DNA of 43,710 nucleotides from UPXZ01 sp964634605. Its GTDB lineage: Bacteria; Bacteroidota; Bacteroidia; Bacteroidales; Paludibacteraceae. Where the stretch lies: positions 1 through 43,710 of the forward strand of contig CAZWLJ010000027.1 in assembly GCA_964634605.1 (NCBI GenBank), written 5' to 3'. The notes under the pieces are model-generated. The model searched no databases, was not told where the DNA came from, and saw only the letters and a list, made by a program, of their open reading frames with translations. Both the position numbers and the translations under genes were made by a program. Below, piece after piece: positions 1 through 8,411 of the stretch (position 1 is the stretch's first letter; every line of letters begins with the position of its first letter).

Positions 1-96
1 ATGCTGTCCGTTGTTTTCTGCAAGTGCAAAAAAAATAACATTTCGTGTTTTTTCCTTTTTATTTTTCAGTCTCAGTGCAATAAAATATTCGTTTTA

Positions 97-2274
97 TCAT
101 GTTCTCGACACGTTTTTCACACCTTTCACATTTTTCACTTTTTTGATAATATTATCCAGCGATTTGTTGTCATTGACCATCACAGTGAGATTTCCCTGAA
201 ACAGTCCTGCATTGGTGTCGATGGAAATAGAGCGTAACATCACATCTTTTTCTTTCGAAATAATCGAGGTTATGTTGGTTACAATTCCTATATCATCGTG
301 TCCCACAACCCGTAGCGTGATTGGATATTGTGAACCTTCTGACTTGCCCGACCATCGTGCTTTAATAATCCGGTATCCGAATCGTGAAATCATTTGTGGT
401 GCATTAGGGCAACTGGTACGGTGTATTTTAATTCCCCCCACCACCGAAACGAATCCGAATATATCATCGCCGTATATCGGATTACAGCACTTCGCAAGCT
501 TATAGTCCACGTTACGAAGGTTGTTGTCAATAACCAGTACATCCTCTTTCGAAGCTGTTTCGGGCAGGGCTGACACTTCCTTTGTAAAATTCTCAGCCGT
601 ACGAATCTCGGATCCGGTAGTAGTGTCTCGTGTTTCGAGCTCTACATACAAATCCCGCACTTCGTGAATGTCGATTTTTTCAAGCGCTATCGCCTGATAG
701 AAGTCACTCACTGTTTTATAACCCATTTTTTTAGAGATGCGCGAGAATCTGCCGTCTTCGAAATCAATTTTCCAGTTTTTAAATCGGCGTATTAATGTTT
801 CGCGGCCTATTTCTGCATCTTTAAACTCAACTTCTTTGAGCGCTTGCCTGATTTTATTCTTGGCTTTGGAGGTAGTTACGATATTGATCCAGGCCGGCTT
901 TGGCTTTTGAGTAGGCGAGGTGAGTACTTCCACCTGATCGCCGTTGTTCAGTACGTATTTTATTTGTGCATGTTTTCCGTTCACCTTGCCGCCCACGCAT
1001 TGCGTGCCCAGGTTGGTATGAATCGAAAATGCAAAATCAAGCAGGGTGGCACCTTTGGGCAGTTTGTGCAGATCGCCGTTGGGTGTAAATACGAAAACTT
1101 CCTTGTCGTAGAGATTCAGCTTGAATTCGTCCATAAAATCCAGGGCATTCAAATCCGGATTTTCCAGTATTTCGCGTATATTCTTAAGCCATTCATCCAT
1201 GCCGCTTTCACTTTTTATTCCTTTGTATTTCCAGTGTGCGGCAAGTCCCATTTCGGCCACCTCATTCATTCTTGTAGTACGTATCTGCACTTCCACCCAT
1301 TTGTTTTGTGGCCCGAGAACAGTAGTGTGGAGGCTTTCGTAGCCGTTTGATTTTGGAATGGAGAGCCAGTCGCGCAGCCTTTTCGGGTTGGGCTGATACA
1401 TGTCAGCCACTATCGAAAATGCCTGCCAGCATACGGCTTTTTCTTTTTCAACCGGAGTTTCGAAAATAATTCGTATGGCAAACAAATCGTAGATATTTTC
1501 AAACGTGGTGTTTTGCTTACGCATTTTCGTATAAATGGAATGGATGGTTTTTGTACGTCCTTTTATTTCAAAAGGATATCCGATTCCTTTCATTTCTTCT
1601 TTCAGAGGCTCGATGAAAGCGTCGATATATGCATCGCGCGACCGTTTTGTTTCGTTCAGTTTCAGGGCTATTCCTTTGTAGATATCCGGATTGGTGTATT
1701 TCAGCGACAAATCCTCGAGTTCGTTTTTCACTTTGTATAGTCCCATACGGTGTGCCAGAGGTGCATACAGAAATGAACTTTCGCGCGCTATCTGCTGTTG
1801 CTGGTCTTCGGGAAAAGATTTCAGTACACGCATGGTCTGTAATCGTATGGCAACAATTATCAGAATAACCCGAACATCTTCGGCCATGGTGAGTAGCAGT
1901 TTTCTGAAATTTTCCGATTCGAGCGCTACGTTTTTCTGGTAAAGTTCTTTGACGCGCTGCAAGCCGGATATGATTGGAGAAATAGCTGAGTTAAACTTTT
2001 TATCTATCTCTTTCGGGTCAATAAATTGCATTTCAGCAGGTTCCATTAATAAAAAACTGATAACTGCTGCTTTTCCTAGGCCTATTTCGTTCAGCAGGAT
2101 ATCTGTAATTTCAAGATTTCTTGTCAGAAAAGATTCCGAATCTCCAATGCCGTTTTTCGGGTCTGACAGAAATTCTCTTAAAATCCGTATCAGCTCCCTT
2201 CGCTCACTTTTCGAAAGGAGTGAATGATGCAGGGTGTAAAGTCTGCGGTACAACTGTATATTTTCTGCATTCAT
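97..2274 (-). CDS. relA: RelA/SpoT-family (p)ppGpp synthetase with degenerate hydrolase domain
   Basis: This long RSH protein of 725 aa makes the stringent-response alarmone (p)ppGpp from GTP/GDP and ATP. The order is a pseudo-hydrolase region (about 20-190), synthetase domain (about 230-350, with YESLHTTV at 312-319 and VEVQIRT at 327-333), TGS domain (393-453), a CC...H...C zinc-finger-like segment (C596, C597, H618, C622) and a C-terminal ACT domain (652-725). The usual HD of the hydrolase site is absent: the region around 70-80 reads VISFLLMEPAEM, and the usual ADRLHNMR reads AIRLQTMR (141-149), so the conserved Asp is Ile143. I infer a synthetase-only enzyme. Bacteroidetes commonly carry two long RSH proteins, so a bifunctional partner would be expected elsewhere. 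It is transcribed divergently from the DUF3822-rsmD pair. The symbol is by function, not strict orthology. Confidence 0.9.
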   Translation of the reverse strand: MNAENIQLYRRLYTLHHSLLSKSERRELIRILREFLSDPKNGIGDSESFLTRNLEITDILLNEIGLGKAAVISFLLMEPAEMQFIDPKEIDKKFNSAISPIISGLQRVKELYQKNVALESENFRKLLLTMAEDVRVILIIVAIRLQTMRVLKSFPEDQQQQIARESSFLYAPLAHRMGLYKVKNELEDLSLKYTNPDIYKGIALKLNETKRSRDAYIDAFIEPLKEEMKGIGYPFEIKGRTKTIHSIYTKMRKQNTTFENIYDLFAIRIIFETPVEKEKAVCWQAFSIVADMYQPNPKRLRDWLSIPKSNGYESLHTTVLGPQNKWVEVQIRTTRMNEVAEMGLAAHWKYKGIKSESGMDEWLKNIREILENPDLNALDFMDEFKLNLYDKEVFVFTPNGDLHKLPKGATLLDFAFSIHTNLGTQCVGGKVNGKHAQIKYVLNNGDQVEVLTSPTQKPKPAWINIVTTSKAKNKIRQALKEVEFKDAEIGRETLIRRFKNWKIDFEDGRFSRISKKMGYKTVSDFYQAIALEKIDIHEVRDLYVELETRDTTTGSEIRTAENFTKEVSALPETASKEDVLVIDNNLRNVDYKLAKCCNPIYGDDIFGFVSVVGGIKIHRTSCPNAPQMISRFGYRIIKARWSGKSEGSQYPITLRVVGHDDIGIVTNITSIISKEKDVMLRSISIDTNAGLFQGNLTVMVNDNKSLDNIIKKVKNVKGVKNVSRT

Positions 2275-2300
2275 GCTGATGTTTATAACTATTGGTTTTG

Positions 2301-2308
2301 CAAATATA
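2301..2308 (-). promoter_or_regulatory. Possible -7 box for relA
   Basis: Read on the minus strand, this is TATATTTG, a match to the Bacteroidetes TAnnTTTG -7 element, 27 bases before the relA start. I see no good -33 TTG at the usual spacing, so the call is weak. Confidence 0.35.
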
Positions 2309-2385
2309 CTAATTCGGATAATTACATTTCGCAGTTTTTACCGAATTTCTTCAAATTATATAATTTAAAAAAGAATGGATTGATT

Positions 2386-2417
2386 TTTGGTGGGCAATCA
2401 ATTCTTTCGTAATTTTG
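2386..2417 (+). promoter_or_regulatory. Promoter for the DUF3822-rsmD pair
   Basis: A -33-like TTTG (2386-2389) and a -7 box TAATTTTG (2410-2417) are separated by 20 bases, the arrangement expected for the Bacteroidetes primary sigma factor. Transcription would begin near 2424, leaving a leader of about 47 bases. This also argues against the in-frame TTG at 2387 as a start codon, since it lies inside the -33 element. Confidence 0.55.
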
Positions 2418-2470
2418 TTGAAACTTTTTTTAAGTCCAGATACAATAAAAATAAAGATTATTCCGGTAAA

Positions 2471-3190
2471 ATGTCTGTAAATCAAGTCGATTTTAATCCT
2501 TCAGAAAATAATTTACTCATTTGTATTCGTCCCGATTTGATACTTTATTCAATAACGGATGAAAACAACCGGATACTTTTACGTCAGGAAATCAACATTT
2601 TACCATTCAAAACAGCCAGTCCAACCTTTTATGAGCATTTTTTCAATCAGCCGGAGCTTAGCATCCTGAGCGAAAATGTACAGATTTTAATTGAAAACGA
2701 TTATTATCAGCTTATTCCCAATGAACTTTTCAGGGAAGAGAATATGGTTGAACTTTTCGAAATGGAATTCGGCAGGGCAGAAAACAGTAGAATAAATTTT
2801 CTCCTGATGCCCAAATGGGGAATTCATGTGGTTTACAGGGTGCCCCGCGTAATGATTGAGTTTTTTGAAAACAAATATCCCGATGCTGTAATCGAACATC
2901 ACATCTCAAAACTGCTGAAAAAGAAAATCGAAAAGACGCCTGATGCAGTTTATGCCTGTCTGAGAAATAATTCACTGGATGTTCTCGTTGTCGGTGACAG
3001 TCAGCTTCAGCTCATCAATTCATTTGATGTGGGAACCTATGAAGACAGCTGTTATTTTATACTGAGCGTTTACGAACAACTACGGTTGAGTACCGAAAGT
3101 GTAACTTTATATCTGATTTCGGAGAATGCTGCAGATGAGAGACTTATAAAAGTTCTGAATTCATATGTGGTTAATCTGATAGTAAAATAA
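2471..3190 (+). CDS. DUF3822 family protein
   Basis: A cytosolic protein of 239 aa with no signal peptide or membrane segment. The sequence (for example NLLICIRPDLILYSITDENN near the N-terminus and LDVLVVGDSQLQLINSFDVG in the second half) resembles the Bacteroidetes-restricted DUF3822 family, which I recall as having a predicted actin-like/ASKHA fold; no function is established. I chose ATG 2471 because it follows the predicted promoter; an in-frame TTG at 2387 would add 28 residues that look non-coding. The stop is one base before the rsmD start, so the two are almost certainly co-transcribed and perhaps translationally coupled. That pairing is the only functional hint. Confidence 0.7.
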   Translation: MSVNQVDFNPSENNLLICIRPDLILYSITDENNRILLRQEINILPFKTASPTFYEHFFNQPELSILSENVQILIENDYYQLIPNELFREENMVELFEMEFGRAENSRINFLLMPKWGIHVVYRVPRVMIEFFENKYPDAVIEHHISKLLKKKIEKTPDAVYACLRNNSLDVLVVGDSQLQLINSFDVGTYEDSCYFILSVYEQLRLSTESVTLYLISENAADERLIKVLNSYVVNLIVK

Positions 3191-3191
3191 T

Positions 3192-3734
3192 ATGCGGATA
3201 ATTGGTGGAAAATACAAGGCAAAAAGGATAGATGTTCCTCACAACATTACGGCACGTCCCACAACCGATTTTGCCAAAGAAGGATTGTTCAACCTGCTGA
3301 ACAACCGGATTGATTTTGAAGATATTGATGTGCTTGATTTATTTTCAGGCACCGCAAGCATCAGTCTGGAGTTTATTTCACGCGGTGCCCGGAGTGTGGT
3401 AAGCGTGGAGCAGAGCGACCGTCATTGTACTTTTATCCGCAAAGTGTGCAACGACCTGAAGATTGATAATCTGATGCTCGTAAAAGGCGATGTGTTTCGT
3501 TATCTGGCATCTGCCAGAATCAAATTTGATGTGATTTTTGCCGATCCGCCCTATGAGTTGCCGCAGATTAATGAAATACCCGGTTTGATTTTCAAATATG
3601 AACTTCTCAAACCGGATGGTCTGTTTGTACTCGAACATTCCGCCAAAAACAACTTTGCGGATCACCGGTATTTTTCGTCACATCGCCACTACGGAAACGT
3701 GAATTTCAGTTTCTTTCAGATGGATGACAAGTGA
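3192..3734 (+). CDS. rsmD: 16S rRNA (guanine(966)-N(2))-methyltransferase
   Basis: An SAM-dependent methyltransferase of 180 aa, the normal length for RsmD, which makes m2G966 in the small-subunit rRNA. Visible motifs are the N-terminal MRIIGGKYKAKRI with ARPTTDFAKEGLFNLL (21-36), the SAM-binding motif DVLDLFSGTASISLE (46-60), the acidic VVSVEQ (69-74), and the catalytic N6/N2-type motif ADPPY (117-121). It starts one base after the DUF3822 stop and probably depends on that gene's promoter. It converges with the RluA-family gene at 3818, with about 80 bases between them and no obvious strong hairpin. Family assignment is firm; the exact target base follows from homology. Confidence 0.92.
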   Translation: MRIIGGKYKAKRIDVPHNITARPTTDFAKEGLFNLLNNRIDFEDIDVLDLFSGTASISLEFISRGARSVVSVEQSDRHCTFIRKVCNDLKIDNLMLVKGDVFRYLASARIKFDVIFADPPYELPQINEIPGLIFKYELLKPDGLFVLEHSAKNNFADHRYFSSHRHYGNVNFSFFQMDDK

Positions 3735-3817
3735 TTTATGTCCGTATCCCCGTTAAATTCAGATTTTTTACAGATGGCACGAACTGATTCTGTTAAACCC
3801 CTAAGTTATAAGCAACC

Positions 3818-4717
3818 TTATTTCACAAGTCTTGTAAATTCTTTCGGTACAGGAGTTTCGAAATGCATGATTTCGCCTGTTACCGGGTGGTAAAATTCCA
3901 GTACGCGTGCATGAAGTGCAAGCCGGCCAATGTTTACAGTGGAGCCGTATTTCCGGTCGCCGGCTATCGGGTGGCCGATGCTTTCCATATGAACCCGAAT
4001 CTGGTTTTTCCGGCCTGTTTCCAGTTCAATTTCCAGCAGTGAAAATTCCTCGCCGGCTTTTATCAGTTTGTAGTTTGTTATCGCTTCTTTTCCTCCGTTG
4101 TCGGTTTTACTCGATTTGATTTTCAGCGAAACTTCATTTTCGGTAAGCCACGATACAATCCGGTCCTTCTGTCGGGTAACTTTTCCTTCTACAACTGCCA
4201 CATAAGTACGTTTGGTTACTATTTCGTGCCAGTTATTCCGTAAAATATGCTGCGCGTCTCTGTTTTTGGTAAAAACCAGTACGCCTGAAGTTTCACGATC
4301 GAGCCGGTGAACAGTGTAGATCTTATTAGCAGGTGAAGATTTTTTTACATGGTTTTTCAGAATCGAAAATGCCGTTGTATCCTGATTGGTGCCTGTGGTC
4401 ACCGTTAGCAATCCTTCTTTTTTTTCAACGATGATAAGATCATTATCTTCAAAGATTATTCTCAGTTTCGGATGAGTCAGTTCGAGGTTTCCTCTCGTGG
4501 AGTTGACAGTTACTCTGTCGTTGATCCTGAGTTTCAGGTCAAATTGAGTGGAAACTTTATCGTTCACCGAAATTTGCCGGTGGGCTAGCAGCGATTTTAC
4601 AGAACTGCGGCTCATGCCTCCCATTTTGGCCATCAGAAATTCCATAAGCTGGATTTCTTCTTTTACAGTAAGTCTGGTAAGCTTTGGAGCTGGTACGTAG
4701 GCAGTTTTTCGGCGCAT
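3818..4717 (-). CDS. RluA family pseudouridine synthase (S4 + catalytic domain)
   Basis: This 299-aa protein isomerises specific uridines in RNA (rRNA or tRNA) to pseudouridine. An S4 RNA-binding domain covers about 16-75, followed by the RluA catalytic domain with the signature HRLDRETSG, where D140 is the expected nucleophile, and a C-terminal motif GRKNQIRVHMESIGHPIAGD. I start at the ATG at 4717; an upstream in-frame ATG at 4792 would overlap the preceding gene by over 50 bases and adds 25 poorly conserved residues. It lies 19 bases after the M15-like peptidase gene and is probably co-transcribed. Whether it is RluC-, RluD- or another subtype cannot be decided by eye. It is one of three pseudouridine synthases here. 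Confidence 0.88.
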   Translation of the reverse strand: MRRKTAYVPAPKLTRLTVKEEIQLMEFLMAKMGGMSRSSVKSLLAHRQISVNDKVSTQFDLKLRINDRVTVNSTRGNLELTHPKLRIIFEDNDLIIVEKKEGLLTVTTGTNQDTTAFSILKNHVKKSSPANKIYTVHRLDRETSGVLVFTKNRDAQHILRNNWHEIVTKRTYVAVVEGKVTRQKDRIVSWLTENEVSLKIKSSKTDNGGKEAITNYKLIKAGEEFSLLEIELETGRKNQIRVHMESIGHPIAGDRKYGSTVNIGRLALHARVLEFYHPVTGEIMHFETPVPKEFTRLVK

Positions 4718-4736
4718 GGTGTTTGGTTTTAATAAA

Positions 4737-5543
4737 TCAGTATTCAAAAACTTTTTTTGTAATTTGTTCGGCGGAAGCTTTGGCCGGATCACAGTTAACC
4801 ACAGTGAAATGATAAACAGCCTGCCTTCTTTCCCTCACAACGAGCAGTAGACACTGCTCTCGCAGATCGAGCATCGTTTCGCGCAATGCATCAGCTGCCA
4901 GGTAATTTTGTTCTATCGTACGGGTGTTCACATTGTAAAATTCCTTGTATGTAATATCTACCGTTGCACCGTACAGATGAGCCGACTGGGTACTTGCATT
5001 GCTGTTACGGCTTGTCAGGTCCTGCTGTGTTTCGTTGGTACGAAGTGCCGAAGTTACCAAAAACCGGTAATATCCCAAATTTTTCTTTTTGATTTTTTCA
5101 TAAAAATGCATACCGATGGTGTTAAGCAGGTCAGCCATTTCGGGAGTAACGTACGGATAGGAGTGCGTCAGTTCTTTCACGTGGTAAAGCCTGTTGTTTC
5201 TAAGCCTTACCAGAATATGATTGCTGGCAAGTTGTGCACTGTCAGCCTCGAATGAAGCATTGCTTATGTAAATGTCTTTCAGCCCGTTAGCCTGAGCGTG
5301 TATGTTCTGTATGTCATTCTTGTCGTTCATCAACCGCTTTGATGTAATCGGTGCTGTGGCATATTTACTTCTGTCGCAATCTATTATTTCAGGGTAAGAA
5401 GCAGAATCACTATCTGAATCTGATGAGCCGGTAATCCTTAAAATGACAAAAACTGAAATTAAAATAAGTAGTGCACCCAAAAGGGCGTATCTGTATATGG
5501 AAATAAAATATCTGACGAAATGGTGAAAAGTTTTAAAACGCAT
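4737..5543 (-). CDS. M15-like membrane-anchored peptidase (DUF5715-like)
   Basis: A 268-aa protein with one N-terminal membrane segment (about 17-36) and a periplasmic domain after a Ser/Asp-rich linker. It carries the layout of zinc D-Ala-D-Ala carboxypeptidases of the M15/VanX type: SALRTNETQQ (165-174), then SAHLYGATVDIT (187-198) matching SxHxxGxxxD with H189 and D196, and a late VYHF with H245 in the place of the third ligand. I infer a role in peptidoglycan stem-peptide trimming, unproven. Bacteroidetes annotate similar proteins as DUF5715. The start was set at ATG 5543 because it lies just downstream of a good promoter; an upstream ATG at 5588 overlaps the promoter itself. The RluA-family gene follows after 19 bases. 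Confidence 0.72.
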   Translation of the reverse strand: MRFKTFHHFVRYFISIYRYALLGALLILISVFVILRITGSSDSDSDSASYPEIIDCDRSKYATAPITSKRLMNDKNDIQNIHAQANGLKDIYISNASFEADSAQLASNHILVRLRNNRLYHVKELTHSYPYVTPEMADLLNTIGMHFYEKIKKKNLGYYRFLVTSALRTNETQQDLTSRNSNASTQSAHLYGATVDITYKEFYNVNTRTIEQNYLAADALRETMLDLREQCLLLVVRERRQAVYHFTVVNCDPAKASAEQITKKVFEY

Positions 5544-5558
5544 AAAGTAAAATTTGCA

Positions 5559-5588
5559 CAAAATTACTGTTTTAAGACAGCATTTCAA
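5559..5588 (-). promoter_or_regulatory. Promoter for the M15-like peptidase gene
   Basis: On the minus strand a TTG (5586-5588) and a -7 box TAATTTTG (5559-5566) are separated by 19 bases, the optimal Bacteroidetes spacing. Transcription would begin near 5552, giving a very short leader of about 9 bases before the ATG at 5543. Confidence 0.5.
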
Positions 5589-5661
5589 TGTACTTTAACG
5601 TATTTTGGGAAAAATGCCGCCATTCAGAAATTGACTGTTAATGCTGTTAGTATATGAAAAG

Positions 5662-5704
5662 TTCAATCCCAAAAAATGCCTGTAAGGAATTAATCGGGAT
5701 TGAA
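5662..5704. repeat. Inverted repeat between the peptidase and flavodoxin genes
   Basis: TTCAATCCC (5662-5670) and GGGATTGAA (5696-5704) form a perfect 9-bp inverted repeat around a 25-base centre. It lies between the end of the flavodoxin gene and the promoter of the peptidase gene, so it could be a terminator stem for the minus-strand dehydrogenase cluster or a protein-binding site. No long T-run follows on either strand. Confidence 0.45.
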
Positions 5705-5789
5705 ACAAAGAAGATTTTTCAATTTGTAATTTTATTCATTTCTTTTCTGAAAAGAGAGCCGGTTGTTCGTATCAAACCAATTTTCTTTT

Positions 5790-6296
5790 TCAGCTAAACT
5801 CTTTTTTCAGTTTTTCGACCCATGCTTTTACACGTTCGCTGCTCTTTTTGCTTTGGTTCTCAAAATCAATGGCTAATCCACAAAATTCATCACCTCTCAC
5901 TGCCATCGAGTGGGTAAAATCGTATCCTTCTGTAGAGGTATAGCCTACTATTTCAGCACCCTTTTCCTCGAATAATGCAGCGAGAATGCCTATTCCGTCA
6001 ACAAAATTATCCGGGTAATTTTTCTGATCGCCAAGACCAAATATTGCCACTTTTTTATTTTTGAATTCAATTGTTTTGATTTTCGGAACTATCTCGTCCC
6101 AGTGATCGGGCAGCTCGCCATCAAACCAGGTTGAAGTTCCGAGTATAAAATTTTCGTATTTGCTGAAATCCTCTTCCCAGGCTTCGTCCAGATTAACTGT
6201 CTCGATATCTTCTTCCGGAAATTCCTGCATTATTTTATTGGCAATAAGTGCTGTTTTTACCGTGTTTTTGCTGTAAAATAAACCTGTTTTTTTCAT
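5790..6296 (-). CDS. fldA: Flavodoxin
   Basis: A 168-aa long-chain flavodoxin, a soluble FMN protein carrying low-potential electrons between redox enzymes. The N-terminal beta strand and phosphate loop read GLFYSKNTVKTA; the typical T-G-x-T loop has Val instead of Gly but keeps the Ser/Thr positions. The first FMN-contacting loop is LGTSTWFDGELPDHW and the second FGLGDQKNYPDNFVDG, the classic GxGDQxxYxxxF motif. I start at ATG 6296 (MKKTG), which matches the usual flavodoxin start; an ATG nine codons upstream is less likely. It follows the E1 gene by 72 bases on the same strand and may be the last gene of that cluster. A link between flavodoxin and the dehydrogenase is only positional. Confidence 0.9.
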   Translation of the reverse strand: MKKTGLFYSKNTVKTALIANKIMQEFPEEDIETVNLDEAWEEDFSKYENFILGTSTWFDGELPDHWDEIVPKIKTIEFKNKKVAIFGLGDQKNYPDNFVDGIGILAALFEEKGAEIVGYTSTEGYDFTHSMAVRGDEFCGLAIDFENQSKKSSERVKAWVEKLKKEFS

Positions 6297-6368
6297 TTTC
6301 AATAAGTTGTAAGCATTGTTCAATAATTGTTCCGCATACGATACGTATGATTCTTAAATAGAAGCCTG

Positions 6369-8408
6369 TTAATACTTGATTAATTCTTTTGCAGCTGTGT
6401 AAATTTTATCTGTATCAGGTAGTATGGCTTTTTCCAGTTTTGGATGGAAACCTACCGGTGTAAAGGTGCTTCCCACTCGCTGTACAGGTGCATCCAGGTA
6501 CTGGAAAATTTCTGATCCGATGGTTGCGGCAATTTCGGCTCCAAATCCCGAGAATACTTTATCTTCATGTACTACAAGGGCTTTACTTGTTTTCTTTATC
6601 GATTCGAAAATTGTTTCTTTGTCCAGCGGAATAAGTGAACGCAGGTCTACTACCTCCACAGAATAGCCTTCTTTTGCTAATTTCTCCGCAGCGCTTAATG
6701 AAAGATGAGTGGTATTGCCGTAAGTGATTATGGTCAGGTCTTCACCCATTCGCCTGATTCTGGCTTTGCCAAACGGTACTTCAAAGTCATCAGGTATGTA
6801 TGCAGCTGCTTCGGTTGCGTTGTAAAGTGCTTTTGGTTCCATAAACACGGTAAATCCGTGAGTGCGCATACTTGTACGAAGCAATCCGGCTGCATCATCA
6901 GCAAAAGAAGGATATACAATGCGGGCACCGGGCAATGTTGTCAGAGCTCCTTCGATATTTTGCGAGTGGTAAAGTCCGCCACCAATGTAACCTCCGGATG
7001 CAAGCCTCAAAACGACATTCGGAACAAACCTGCCATTGCTGCGCCACAGTTCGTGCGTACATTCCACATACTGGTTCATGGCCGGCCAGAAATAATCGGC
7101 AAATTCAGCACCTTCGATTACAATCTTGATTTTTGGATCGAACCGGCTCATCCCGTTTGCCGTTCCTACGATGTATTCTTCGGCAATGGGTGCATTGAAA
7201 ATACGTTTTTCACCAAATTCCTGCTGCATACCTTTTGTAACGTTGAATACTCCTCCTTTTTCTTTGTTGGCCACGTCCTGTCCCCACAGAAATGTATCCG
7301 GATTGTTTCTGAATTCTGCTTTCAGTGTCTGATTGATAGCGGTCACCATATTTGTTTTTTCGCCTTCTTGATTGTGAGTGCCGTCCCTGTACACTTGTGG
7401 CTGATAGGCTTCAGGCAAAACATGGTCGAGAATCGTTGCCGGATCCGGATCGGGCATGGAAATCACCTTTTTATTAGCTGCTGAGAGCGTTTTCTTTGAT
7501 TCTGCCTCAATTTCGAGCAGTTCCTGTTCCGTCATACGGTTGTAACGAAGCAGCATTCTACGGAATTTGTACAACGGATCAGCTGCTTTTACATATTTCA
7601 ATTCGTTTTCATCCCGATATAAAGTATGTTTATCCGAATTGGAGTGAGAACCGATACGGACACAGTTTGCCTGAACAATCACCGGACCCTGGTTTTCAAT
7701 GGCCCATCTTTTGGCTTCGGTCATGGCATTCATCGAATCAAAAACATCCCGGCCATTGCAGTGGATTATTTTCAGATTTTTAAAACCGGAGAAATTGTTG
7801 GCTGCTTTCCGGTTGGCAGTCTGGTCTCTTTTCGGAACTGAAATTCCGTATCCGTTATCCTGAATGACAAAAATGACCGGTAACCGCTCGTTGCTGGCGC
7901 CGTTAATTGCTTCGTATACATATCCTTCCGAAGCACTTGAATCGCCGTGGCTGGTGATGGCAACGCCTTTATGACCATAGTAAACCATAGCACGTGCAAC
8001 TCCCACAGCATGTACATTTTGCGAAGCGGTAGCAGAGGAAACGGTTTCGATATTCCAGTCGAGTTTTGCAAAGTGATTGGACATGTGGCGACCTCCACTG
8101 GATAAATCGTCTGCTTTAGAAAGTCCGTTCATCAATATTTCCTCCGCTGTCATGCCTGCTGAAAGCACAGAAAGCATATCGCGATAATACGGGAAGAAGA
8201 AATCTTTTCCTTTTTCGAATACCTGCCCTATGGCAAGCTGAATACCATCATGGCCTGCGTATGGTGCATGATACGACCATCCGAGAGACTGAATGAGATA
8301 TACCGGTGCTTTATCGTCGATGGCACGGCCAAGAGTTAGGAGCGAATACCATTTCCTGAGTGTCTCTTTGTCGGTGTTTATAATATCAAACTTCTTCATT
8401 TGATTCAT
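6369..8408 (-). CDS. 2-oxoacid dehydrogenase E1, fused alpha and beta subunits
   Basis: A 679-aa fusion of the E1 alpha (about 1-335) and E1 beta (about 350-679) subunits of a thiamine-diphosphate 2-oxoacid dehydrogenase, probably of the branched-chain type. The ThDP motif runs from GDSS (155-158) to QDN (183-185), 31 residues. The beta half shows PIAEEYIVG (407-415, with the conserved Glu) and a GGLYHSQNIEGAL segment expected at the active site. E1 decarboxylates the 2-oxoacid and passes the acyl group to lipoyl-E2. The E2 gene ends three bases upstream, so the two are translationally linked. Substrate (branched-chain 2-oxoacid versus pyruvate or acetoin) cannot be fixed from sequence; the alpha-beta fusion favours BCKDH-type. 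A second ATG at 8399 is an alternative start. Confidence 0.88.
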   Translation of the reverse strand: MNQMKKFDIINTDKETLRKWYSLLTLGRAIDDKAPVYLIQSLGWSYHAPYAGHDGIQLAIGQVFEKGKDFFFPYYRDMLSVLSAGMTAEEILMNGLSKADDLSSGGRHMSNHFAKLDWNIETVSSATASQNVHAVGVARAMVYYGHKGVAITSHGDSSASEGYVYEAINGASNERLPVIFVIQDNGYGISVPKRDQTANRKAANNFSGFKNLKIIHCNGRDVFDSMNAMTEAKRWAIENQGPVIVQANCVRIGSHSNSDKHTLYRDENELKYVKAADPLYKFRRMLLRYNRMTEQELLEIEAESKKTLSAANKKVISMPDPDPATILDHVLPEAYQPQVYRDGTHNQEGEKTNMVTAINQTLKAEFRNNPDTFLWGQDVANKEKGGVFNVTKGMQQEFGEKRIFNAPIAEEYIVGTANGMSRFDPKIKIVIEGAEFADYFWPAMNQYVECTHELWRSNGRFVPNVVLRLASGGYIGGGLYHSQNIEGALTTLPGARIVYPSFADDAAGLLRTSMRTHGFTVFMEPKALYNATEAAAYIPDDFEVPFGKARIRRMGEDLTIITYGNTTHLSLSAAEKLAKEGYSVEVVDLRSLIPLDKETIFESIKKTSKALVVHEDKVFSGFGAEIAATIGSEIFQYLDAPVQRVGSTFTPVGFHPKLEKAILPDTDKIYTAAKELIKY

Positions 8409-8411
8409 AGT

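Noticed and set aside
1..237. Plus-strand open frames over the end of the relA gene
   Set aside because: They overlap the conserved ACT-domain end of relA in antisense and have low-complexity Phe-rich translations; no RBS or homologue features.
2387..2470. TTG start at 2387 for the DUF3822 protein
   Set aside because: It would lie inside the predicted -33 element and add residues without family-like sequence; ATG 2471 fits better.
5662..5704. CRISPR array
   Set aside because: Only one inverted-repeat unit is present, with no spaced direct repeats and no cas genes.
6369..8408. Two separate genes for E1 alpha and beta with a frameshift
   Set aside because: The frame is continuous through the linker with no stop, and alpha-beta fused E1 proteins are known in Bacteroidetes.
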